This document shows, piece by piece, positions 57,115 to 64,000 of a stretch of 64,000 nucleotides of DNA (position 1 is its first letter; each line of letters begins with the position of its first letter). The notes under the pieces are model-generated. The model did no database searches. It was not told where the DNA came from and saw only the letters and a list, made by a program, of their open reading frames with translations. This DNA is from Trueperaceae bacterium. Lineage in GTDB: Bacteria > Deinococcota > Deinococci > Deinococcales > Trueperaceae. The position numbers and the translations under genes were made by a program. The DNA is taken from NCBI GenBank assembly GCA_023954415.1, contig JAMLIB010000004.1, positions 186,001 through 250,000 on the forward strand. Direction: 5' to 3'.

Positions 57115-58454
57115 ATGCGGAGTGACATATTGATCGCTCTTACTGCGGCCCTGGCTGCTGCCGTGGTGTTCGCTCAGGCACCGGTTCCTGCGATCGGTCC
57201 TGGTTCTACCGTCGCGGCGGTGGCGCTGCGTGCGGATGGAGCCATCATCGTTGCCGGCACGACGCAGGGCAGCCAAGGGGGGCAGTCCAGCCAGGGTGGC
57301 TTGGATGCCTTCATCGCGTGGCTGACGCCTGAGGGGCTTCTGGAGCGCGTCTTGCAGTTCGGGACGTCTGGTGATGAGCGTGTCGGTTCGCTCATCCTCG
57401 ATGAGCAGGGGAATATCTATGTGACGGGCGACACCAATATGCAACTCTCGTTCGCCGTCGGTACCGGCGCACAGTTCGTCGTAAAGTTCACGCCCGAAGG
57501 CCAACTCCTGTGGGCAAAGAACTTTGGTGGCAACGAGTCGTATTCACCGCCGGTCATTGCGTTGGACGGCGCAGGTGATGTCATCGTCGCCGGTTCACAA
57601 CCGAGCGGCAGGACGAAGTCCTATGGGAGGCTGGGGCAACAGCCGTTCTACGAGGCGTACTTGGCCGTTCTCACGCTGGACGGAGAGTTGATTGATGACC
57701 ATGTCTTCACAGTAGATGAAACCCAGGCGCCCACGGAAGCCTTGCCGTTGTCAGACGGAAGCTTAGTGATCTTGGGGCTGCAGTCTCTCGAGCTCTTGGC
57801 GGCGATGGCCCGGAGTCACACGGTTTCGCTGCCCGCATGAGCAGGAATGGCGAGGTAATCCATCAAGTGGCTCTCACTCGCCGAGGTGACAACACGTTTC
57901 CCGTTAGAGGTCTGTTACTGGGGCATGGGGAAGTGGTCATAACGACGGGTACGGGTATAGGCATCGGCGAGATGGATGGCAAGCCGGGTGGCATTAGCTA
58001 CTATGCTGCCATCGGCATACTCAATCAAAACTTTGAGCCGGTTTGGATGAAATCCTTCGGCGAAGCTCGGAGCTACGTTGGTACTGGCGTCGCCGTGAGT
58101 CCTGTAGGAGAGCTGGTTCTGGTCGGTTCTGGTAACGGTGATGTTGGTGGTGAACCCCAAGGTGCTAGTGATGTTTTTCTTGGCGCCTATACGATTGAAG
58201 GCGTGAGGCTTTGGCTCACCCAGTACGGTACTCATAACTTTGATCTCGCCAAGGCAGTGGCCGTTACTGCAGAGGGGACGATTATCGTTGTTGGCTCGTG
58301 GAATGGAGACTGGAAGCATATCGTATATGGATTGCCAGGCAACATACTTGAATTGGGCGAATCGTGGTTCATCGCCGCTCATGCTCCTGACGGTGAGATG
58401 CTCTGGATGAGGACGTTCACTGCGAGTGACGCGGACTCAGGTGAAGGCCCTTAG
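57115..58454 (+). pseudogene. Frameshifted secreted beta-propeller (SBBP-like repeat) gene
   Basis: Two ORFs make one protein. The first (57115 to the TGA ending at 57840) has a signal peptide (ILIALTAALAAAVVFAQ) and repeats such as DEQGNIYVTGDT and DGAGDVIVAGSQ. Near 57785 the frame shifts by -1: the other frame reads ALGGDGPESHGFAARMSRNG and joins the second ORF (from ATG 57837), which goes on with SPVGELVLVGSGNGD and TAEGTIIVVGSWNG. These are SBBP-type propeller blades. The DNA is AT-richer than its neighbours and the end looks cut short. A decayed acquired gene is likely; a sequencing error cannot be excluded. Confidence 0.75.
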
Positions 58455-58525
58455 CCAGACTGCTTATGAACTACGAACACCCACTGCCGACGCACCTCAT
58501 GCGCGCAGGCGCAAGATTGCGGCAC

Positions 58526-58553
58526 CACTAGCGCGCCCTCCGCGCTGCTAGTG
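58526..58553. terminator. Imperfect hairpin between the propeller gene and meaB
   Basis: CACTAGCGCG pairs imperfectly with CGCGCTGCTAGTG (one bulge). There is no T-run. Confidence 0.35.
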
Positions 58554-58610
58554 AGCGGCATGGGCAGGTTGGCGCCTTCGTTGAGTCGCCTGCTAGACGC
58601 TGCAGTAGGT

Positions 58611-58622
58611 TAGCCTCATCTG
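58611..58622 (+). promoter_or_regulatory. Leaderless -10 box of meaB
   Basis: TAGCCT (58611-58616) is followed by six bases and ATG 58623. Confidence 0.65.
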
Positions 58623-59552
58623 ATGGAACCGCTATTGGAGCGCCTCCTGGCCGGCAACGAACGGGCCGTAGCTCGCGCCATCACCCTGGTCGAATCTGAC
58701 GACCCGCGCGGCCGCGAACTGCTCAAGCGCGCGCGGCCGCGCACGGGCCGGGCGGCCGTCGTCGGCATCACCGGCTCGCCCGGTAGCGGCAAGAGCACGT
58801 TGACGGACGGCCTAATCGCGGCGGCTCGTGCGGCGGGGCGCAAGGTGGGCGTCGTGGCCATCGATCCGACGTCGCCGTTCAGCGGCGGCGCCATCCTGGG
58901 CGACCGCATCCGCATGACGCGCTGGCACTCGGACTCCGGGGTGTTCATCCGCTCGATGGCGACGCGCGGTCACCTCGGCGGCCTCGCCGCGGCCACCCTG
59001 CAGGCCGTTGCCCTCCTCGACGCCGCGGGGTTCGACACGGTGTTCATCGAGACGGTCGGCGTCGGCCAGTCCGAGGTGGAGATCGTGACGGCGGCCGACA
59101 CCACCGTCGTGGTGCTGACACCCGGCCAGGGCGACGCCGTGCAGGCGTTCAAGGCCGGCATCATGGAGATCGCCGACGTGTTCTGCGTCAACAAGTACGA
59201 CCACCCCGGCGGCGACCGGTTGCGCAGGGAGATCCGGGCCGCGCAGGAGCTCGGCGAGCACGGCGAGTGGCTGGCGCCGGTGGCCACCACCGTCGCGTCG
59301 AAAGGCGAGGGCGTCGATGACCTCATGCGCCTGGTGGACGAGCACCGCGCCTACCTGGTCGCGAGCGGCGGGCTCGAGGCCGCGCGCAGGCGCAGGGTGC
59401 GCTCCGAGGTGAGGTCCGCGCTAGGGGAGAGGCTGCGCCGCCAGCTCGTGGACGGCGAGGAAGAGGCCGTCGACGCCGTCCTGGCGGGCCGCCTCTCACC
59501 CGAGGAGGTCGTGGACGACCTGCTGCGCGATGTCCTCTTCCGCTCACCCTGA
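58623..59552 (+). CDS. meaB: MeaB/ArgK-type G-protein chaperone of methylmalonyl-CoA mutase
   Basis: A GTPase of 309 residues that gates cobalamin delivery to methylmalonyl-CoA mutase. G1 is GITGSPGSGKSTL (48-60), followed by AIDPTSPFSGGAILGDRIRM with Switch residues, FIETVGVGQSEVE as G3 and CVNKYDHPGG as the NKxD-like G4. The C-terminal arm for dimerisation is present (RRRVRSEVRSALGERLRRQL). The mutase genes are not in the window. With the AcuI-type reductase it hints at propionyl/acryloyl-CoA metabolism, but that is inference. Confidence 0.93.
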   Translation: MEPLLERLLAGNERAVARAITLVESDDPRGRELLKRARPRTGRAAVVGITGSPGSGKSTLTDGLIAAARAAGRKVGVVAIDPTSPFSGGAILGDRIRMTRWHSDSGVFIRSMATRGHLGGLAAATLQAVALLDAAGFDTVFIETVGVGQSEVEIVTAADTTVVVLTPGQGDAVQAFKAGIMEIADVFCVNKYDHPGGDRLRREIRAAQELGEHGEWLAPVATTVASKGEGVDDLMRLVDEHRAYLVASGGLEAARRRRVRSEVRSALGERLRRQLVDGEEEAVDAVLAGRLSPEEVVDDLLRDVLFRSP

Positions 59553-59566
59553 GTGGCGAGGGCCGC

Positions 59567-60064
<498 letters not shown>

Positions 60065-60167
60065 GCGTTCGCTGCGCGGGATTGGGACCCGCCCGCACCG
60101 CTACGGCGCGCCGGTGGTCGAGGGGCGCGCGCAGCCCAGGGCACGCCGTCGCCGCCCTGACTGCCCA

Positions 60168-60173
60168 TATACT
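60168..60173 (+). promoter_or_regulatory. Possible -10 box of hslO
   Basis: TATACT lies about 72 bases before hslO, in line with that gene having a leader and a ribosome site (GAGAGGAAG). No clear -35 was found. Confidence 0.35.
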
Positions 60174-60245
60174 CTCTGGTCGCGCCCACGGGCGCCCCTG
60201 TCCGCCGGGCGCCACGGGCTGCCCGAGCGGCACGAGAGGAAGTCC

Positions 60246-61238
60246 ATGTCTTACTTGCTTCGTGGCGTCGCCGCGGGCGGCGGCATCCGCGTGGTCGCGG
60301 CCGACACCACGGCCTTGGTGAGCGGGGCCGTGGAGAAGCACGGCGCCACCCCCACGGCGGGCGCCGCCCTCGGGCGTACGCTCACCGGTGCGCTGCTCCT
60401 GTCGCACGTCCTGCTCAAGAACAGCCGCGACCGCGTGACGCTCCGCCTGCGCGGCGACGGCCCGCTGGGCGGCGTCATCGCCGACGCCGGCCTGGACGGC
60501 ACCGTGCGCGGCTACGTCAACAACCCGCACGTCGACCTGCCGCTGAGGCAGGACGGCAAGCTCGACGTTGGTGGCGGCATCGGGAGGCAGGGTGAGATCA
60601 GCGTCGTGCGCTCGCACGCCCCTTACGGCGACCCGTACGGCAGCTCGAGCGACCTCGTCAGCGGCGAGGTGGCGGAGGACATCGCCACGTACCTGGCCGT
60701 CTCCGAGCAGGTCCCCTCCGCCGTCCTCCTCGGCGTCTACTTCGACGGGCACAGGCGCGTGAAGCGCTCCGGCGGGGTCATCCTCCAGGCGCTCCCCGGC
60801 GCCGACGAGGGCGCGCTGACCCTCCTCGAGGCCAACGTCAAGGCGCTCGGGCAGCTCACGACGGCCATGGCCGACGCGCCCATCCTGGACGTGGTGCGCG
60901 ACCAGCTCCTGTGGGGCATGGACTTCGAGCTCCTCACCGACCCGCCCTTGGGCGTGGCGTTCGCCTGCCGCTGCTCGGACGAGAAGGCGCTGGCGGCCCT
61001 CGCCTACTTCACACCGGCGGAGCGCCGGCAGATGGCAGCCGAGGACGGCGGCGCGGAGGTCGTGTGCCACTGGTGCGGCGAGAAGCGCTGGGTCGGCGCG
61101 GAGGCCATCCTCGGCATCTCCGGCGCCGAGGTGCGCTGCCCCGATTGCGGTACCCTCTGGTACCGGGACGGCCAGACGCGCATGGTGCGGGACGCCGAGC
61201 TGTGCACCTGCGGCCGTCCGGTGGTCTTGCCCAACTGA
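60246..61238 (+). CDS. hslO: Hsp33 redox chaperone with an extra C-terminal cysteine module
   Basis: Holdase activated by oxidation and unfolding, 330 residues against about 290 in most Hsp33. The canonical zinc site is CRC (241-243) and CHWC (274-277), 30 residues apart. The chain continues with a second set: CPDC (298-301) and CTC (320-322), the mirror order. That extension (VRCPDCGTLWYRDGQTRMV) resembles a zinc ribbon. ATG 60246 with GAGAGGAAG upstream gives the normal MSYLLRG. The extension may bind a second zinc or tune the redox switch; this is inference. Confidence 0.93.
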   Translation: MSYLLRGVAAGGGIRVVAADTTALVSGAVEKHGATPTAGAALGRTLTGALLLSHVLLKNSRDRVTLRLRGDGPLGGVIADAGLDGTVRGYVNNPHVDLPLRQDGKLDVGGGIGRQGEISVVRSHAPYGDPYGSSSDLVSGEVAEDIATYLAVSEQVPSAVLLGVYFDGHRRVKRSGGVILQALPGADEGALTLLEANVKALGQLTTAMADAPILDVVRDQLLWGMDFELLTDPPLGVAFACRCSDEKALAALAYFTPAERRQMAAEDGGAEVVCHWCGEKRWVGAEAILGISGAEVRCPDCGTLWYRDGQTRMVRDAELCTCGRPVVLPN

Positions 61239-61270
61239 GCTGCGTCAGATCGACCTAGCGGAGGCGCTTA

Positions 61271-62155
61271 GTGCGGCCCGGTCTCGTACTGCTACTGCTC
61301 TTCCAAATGGTGCTTTGGGGATCCGCTTACCCGATGATCAAGCTCGGTCTGGGCGGCATGTCGGCCGACCACCTGACGCTCCTCAGGCACCTCGTGGCGT
61401 CGGTGGCGTTCCTGCCCATCCTCCTCGCCATGCGCTCCCGGCTTTTGCCGCGGCGGCAGGACGTGCCGTACCTCTTCCTGCTCGGCCTGCTCGGTTACAC
61501 CATCTACCACTTGGCGCTGAACTTCGGCGAGCTGCACGTGAGCGCCGGCGCCGCGAGCCTGATCATCGGGACGGCGCCCGCCATGACGGCGCTCCTCGCC
61601 ACGGTCATGATGCGCGAGAGGCTCCCGGCGCTCGGCTGGCTCGGGTCCCTCGTCTCGTTCGTCGGCGTCGCCTTCATAGTGCTCGGCGACGCGGGCGGCG
61701 GGGTCTCGTTCAACGCCTGGTCGTGGCTCGTGGTGATCTCGGCGGTCGCGTCGTCCTTCTACACCGTCCTGCAGAAGCGGCTGTTCACGGTCTACCGGCC
61801 CATCGAGGTGGCGGCCTACGCGACCTGGGCGGGCACCATCCCGCTCCTGGTCTTCCTACCCGGCCTGGGCGCGGACGTGGCCGACGCCCCCTGGCAGGCC
61901 CTGGCGGCCACGCTCTACATCGGCGTTTTCCCGTCGACCATCGCCTACAGCATCTACGCCTATGCCCTGTCGAAGGTGCCTGTCACGCTCGTGACGGCCT
62001 TCCTCTACCTCGTGCCGGTCATGAGCCTGCTGTTCGCCTGGGTCATGCTCGGCGAGGTGCCGGCGCTCGTCACGGCCGTTGGTGGCGCGGTGGCCATCGG
62101 CGGGATCGTGTTACTCAATTATGCGAAGGCGCGGGCTACCAGTCGGACGGTTTAG
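61271..62155 (+). CDS. EamA (DMT superfamily) transporter
   Basis: Inner-membrane permease of 294 residues with ten helices in two repeats: FQMVLWGSAYPMIKLGLGGM opens the first and WSWLVVISAVASSFYTVLQKRLF the second. LITGTAPAMTALLATVMMRERL-like AASLIIGTAPAMTALLATV and LVPVMSLLFAWVMLGEVPAL are family hallmarks. GTG 61271 has GGAGG upstream, 32 bases after hslO. The last 20 bases overlap the NYN gene on the other strand. Substrate unknown; it is not obviously a close paralogue of the transporter near 11.3 kb. Confidence 0.89.
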   Translation: MRPGLVLLLLFQMVLWGSAYPMIKLGLGGMSADHLTLLRHLVASVAFLPILLAMRSRLLPRRQDVPYLFLLGLLGYTIYHLALNFGELHVSAGAASLIIGTAPAMTALLATVMMRERLPALGWLGSLVSFVGVAFIVLGDAGGGVSFNAWSWLVVISAVASSFYTVLQKRLFTVYRPIEVAAYATWAGTIPLLVFLPGLGADVADAPWQALAATLYIGVFPSTIAYSIYAYALSKVPVTLVTAFLYLVPVMSLLFAWVMLGEVPALVTAVGGAVAIGGIVLLNYAKARATSRTV

Positions 62156-62606
62156 CGATCGGACCCTTGGTCGAACCCACGGGGTCCGGGAACTGGCATC
62201 TGCTCAGTGACGGTTTTATATGCCTGACGTCGCTCACTAGCCGTGCCAAGCTTCCGACTGGCCTGTTCTCCGGAGTAAGCAGAATGACTGGCAAGCCCAC
62301 CTCTTTGACCACGATGCGGACAGGCTCTGCAAGGTCGGAGTCGTTGGTGATGATCGCCGCCTGCTCGAACGCACCCAAGAAGGCATCGCGGACCAGATGC
62401 GCGCCGAAGTAGAACTGTTGCCTACGCGGCATGTCAGGGTCCCGCTTACCGGAAACACGAGCCGTGTAGTAGTTGATGCGCTCAACAACGGCGGAGGACG
62501 GCAGCACCGCCTCAGACAGCTTCAGGAGATCAAGCCACTTGTGGTGTGTGCCCTTAAGGGCACGGTAGTACAGGTTGAAGCCGTCGACATACACGAAGGT
62601 GCGCAC
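62136..62606 (-). CDS. NYN-domain (LabA/DUF88-like) protein with internal deletion
   Basis: Encodes 156 residues. The N-terminus VYVDGFNLYYRALKGTHHKWLDL (Asp8) and ITNDSDLAEPV (Asp89, Asp91) are clear NYN ribonuclease motifs. In intact relatives about 50-60 residues lie between the RQQFY strand and the GAHLVRDAF helix, carrying the conserved EEKGxDVNL acid. Here they join directly (QQFYFGAHLVRDAF near residue 67). One metal-binding Asp is therefore missing although the frame is kept. GTG 62606 has AGGAG upstream. It may be a fresh in-frame deletion or an inactive form. Confidence 0.75.
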   Translation of the reverse strand: MRTFVYVDGFNLYYRALKGTHHKWLDLLKLSEAVLPSSAVVERINYYTARVSGKRDPDMPRRQQFYFGAHLVRDAFLGAFEQAAIITNDSDLAEPVRIVVKEVGLPVILLTPENRPVGSLARLVSDVRHIKPSLSRCQFPDPVGSTKGPIAKPSDW

Positions 62607-62623
62607 GTCGTGTCTCCTATAGC

Positions 62624-62657
62624 AGGAGAGCCCGCAGTTAGCGCTGCGGGCTCTCCT
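62624..62657. repeat. Perfect 14-bp hairpin upstream of the NYN gene
   Basis: AGGAGAGCCCGCAG (62624-62637), loop TTAGCG and CTGCGGGCTCTCCT (62644-62657). It lies 17 bases before the NYN start and about 115 bases after the plsY stop. Without a T-run it may be a plsY terminator or a leader structure. Confidence 0.7.
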
Positions 62658-62660
62658 GAG

Positions 62661-62678
62661 CCTACGGCACGCCGTAGG
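62661..62678. repeat. Perfect palindrome next to the hairpin
   Basis: CCTACGGC-AC-GCCGTAGG, an 8-bp-arm palindrome three bases from the hairpin; possible operator or second stem. Confidence 0.55.
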
Positions 62679-62771
62679 TGGGTTGGTTCAGAGTAGACGG
62701 TCGTATCTGATGATGTCAATGAGCCATAAACAATCTCGCTTGCAGAGGTGTCTTGCTAGGAGGCGACCGGT

Positions 62772-63383
62772 TCAGGACTTCGCCGACCGGTCTCCCAGCC
62801 GGCGCTCGTTGCCGGCCACCAGCCGCTGGATGTTGCTGGAGTGGCGGTAGACGGCCAGCCCGAGCAGGGCGGCCGCCAGTAGGAGCCGCGGGCCGATGTA
62901 CTCGCCCTGCACGATGACGAAGAGGGGCAGCGCCGCCATGCCGACTAGCGAGCCGAGCGACACGTAACGGCTCAGCAGGATGGTGAAGACCCCGAGCACG
63001 AGGCACATGAGCGTCGTGAGCGGGTCGATGACCATGAACACGCCGATGCTCGTGGCGATGCCCTTGCCGCCCTTCATGCGTAGGAGGACGTTGAAGTCGT
63101 TGCCGAGCACGGCCGCGAGGCCGGCGAGCGCCGTGACCCATGGGCCCAGGCCGACGATGCCGGGCAGGAGCGTGGCCAGCGCGCCCTTCAGCGGGTCGAG
63201 GATGACGACGATGACGGCCGGCACCACGCCCAGCGCCCTGAGCACGTTCGTGGCGCCGATGTTGCCGGACCCGACCTGCTGGATGTTCACGCCCCGCACC
63301 TTGGCCACCAGGTACCCGGACGGGATGGTGCCGAGGAAGTACGCGACGACGATGGTGATTGCGGCCAACAGCACGTCCAGCAA
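62772..63383 (-). CDS. plsY: PlsY, acyl-phosphate:glycerol-3-phosphate acyltransferase
   Basis: Membrane enzyme that acylates glycerol-3-phosphate with acyl-phosphate, starting phospholipid synthesis. The 203 residues show the three PlsY motifs: GTIPSGYLVAKVRGVNIQQVGSGNIGATN (motif 1), KGGKGIATSIGVF (motif 2), and the motif-3 region with LSRYVSLGSLVG. I chose TTG 63383 with GGAGG six bases upstream, giving LDVLLAAITIVVAYFLG; a longer GTG start at 63455 would add a basic non-membrane leader and is less likely. Confidence 0.93.
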   Translation of the reverse strand: MLDVLLAAITIVVAYFLGTIPSGYLVAKVRGVNIQQVGSGNIGATNVLRALGVVPAVIVVILDPLKGALATLLPGIVGLGPWVTALAGLAAVLGNDFNVLLRMKGGKGIATSIGVFMVIDPLTTLMCLVLGVFTILLSRYVSLGSLVGMAALPLFVIVQGEYIGPRLLLAAALLGLAVYRHSSNIQRLVAGNERRLGDRSAKS

Positions 63384-63526
63384 GGAAACCCTCCGGGTCC
63401 CGCCACTCGCATGTGCGGACCGTTCCTGATTGTAACGACTGCGCCTGCCCGCCACGGTGCCTCGGTGAGTGGACCTCGCTACCGGGCGGTGAGATAGGCC
63501 GCCTAGGTCCGAGGCGAGCGCCGCGT

Positions 63527-63538
63527 TACCATCTGGCG
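63527..63538 (+). promoter_or_regulatory. Leaderless -10 box of the gene at the right edge
   Basis: TACCAT (63527-63532) is followed by six bases and ATG 63539. Confidence 0.65.
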
Positions 63539-64000
63539 ATGACCACGGCCACCCTCTTCGCGTTCGTAGTGGCGGTGACTGGCGCGTCGACCGTGCGCTG
63601 GGCCACGCGCATGGCGCCGCTGCCCGGCGAGTTCCCGCTCAAGACGCTGCTGGGTGCCATCGCCGCGGCGGCCGTCGCCGTCGCCGGCCTGGGCGACCAG
63701 CCCCTGCCGAGCACCGTTCAGTGGGCGGTGCTGGCGGTCGCCGCGTTGTACGTCTTCGCCCCCCTCGCGCTCGTCGCGGCCGTCCGCTCGGGCGCCTGGC
63801 GCTTGGCGAGGGCCGCCACCTCGCTCATGTACTGGACCCCGGGAGGCCGAGCGTCCGTCGGGCGCCTCTTGGCCCAAGCGGCCCTGCAGCAGGGCGACTC
63901 CGAGGCGGCGTTGGCCCTCACCACGCGCCACGACGCCGTCCTCCTCTCCCAGGCCCGACTCGCGAGCGGCGACTACGCCGGTGTGCTGGAGCTCGAGGAG
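63539..64000 (+). CDS. Membrane protein with TPR-like region, incomplete at right edge
   Basis: An open frame of 154 residues with no stop before the window ends. Three hydrophobic segments (about 2-17, 36-53 and 61-80: ATLFAFVVAVTGAS, LLGAIAAAAVAVAGLG, WAVLAVAALYVFAPLALVAAV) are followed by helical repeat-like sequence (LLAQAALQQGDSEAALALTTRHD, LASGDYAGVLELEE) typical of TPR. The leaderless box supports the start. No family can be named from this fragment. Confidence 0.72.
   Translation, partial: MTTATLFAFVVAVTGASTVRWATRMAPLPGEFPLKTLLGAIAAAAVAVAGLGDQPLPSTVQWAVLAVAALYVFAPLALVAAVRSGAWRLARAATSLMYWTPGGRASVGRLLAQAALQQGDSEAALALTTRHDAVLLSQARLASGDYAGVLELEE

Noticed and set aside
57770-57800. Programmed -1 frameshift in the propeller gene
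   Set aside because: No slippery heptamer or downstream pseudoknot is visible at the junction; mutation or read error is simpler.

Overview
The window is about 64 kb of GC-rich chromosomal DNA (roughly 68-70% G+C by eye) with dense genes, many GTG/TTG starts and many 1-4 bp start/stop overlaps. It looks like a Deinococcota chromosome, plausibly near Truepera. This is inferred from sufCBD plus a Rieske ferredoxin, trmFO, Mn-type SOD, a diderm-type envelope set (lnt, alpha-2-macroglobulin with pbpC) and above all leaderless promoters like those common in Deinococcus. No rRNA, tRNA, CRISPR array, prophage or insertion sequence was seen. Nothing could be searched, so names rest on motifs visible in the translations.

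Layout. 1-4.5 kb: 5' three quarters of uvrA (minus), a small membrane protein, a UPF0173 hydrolase and a Ser/Thr kinase. 4.7-8.6 kb: suf Fe-S assembly operon. 8.7-13.2 kb: AAA_14/DUF4143 ATPase, ispF, a variant carbamoyltransferase, an EamA transporter and a toroid (QW-repeat) protein. 13.3-20.9 kb: alpha-2-macroglobulin and pbpC, overlapping. 21.0-22.7 kb: VapBC-like and MazEF-like toxin-antitoxin pairs flanking a DUF2892 gene that has a CsoR-like operator. 22.8-27.2 kb: a phosphotransferase, a Na+/H+ antiporter and acsA. 27.4-31.8 kb: trkA with two trkH genes. 31.8-37.2 kb: minus-strand run of TPR protein, SpoU methyltransferase, RGG-tailed protein, M20 peptidase and lnt. 37.3-43.9 kb: an unknown membrane protein, a DUF3298 protein, a membrane alpha/beta hydrolase, trmFO and a double GNAT. 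43.9-50.7 kb: hicAB, threonine aldolase, aroE, a metallophosphoesterase, a thiol-oxidase pair, an AcuI-type reductase and sodA. 50.8-55.6 kb: comEA-comEC, a minimal kinase and holA. 55.7-64 kb: a Gfo/Idh oxidoreductase, a frameshifted beta-propeller gene in AT-richer DNA, meaB, coaD, an hslO with extra cysteines, an EamA transporter, an internally deleted NYN gene, plsY and a partial membrane protein.

The strongest cross-window signal is a recurring TANNNT box placed exactly 6 or 7 nt upstream of the start codon in 20 genes on both strands, with five near matches. It marks leaderless transcription and fixes several start codons. Genes inside operons instead use overlapping starts, and a minority have AGGAGG-type ribosome sites. 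No intergenic gap exceeds 300 bases.
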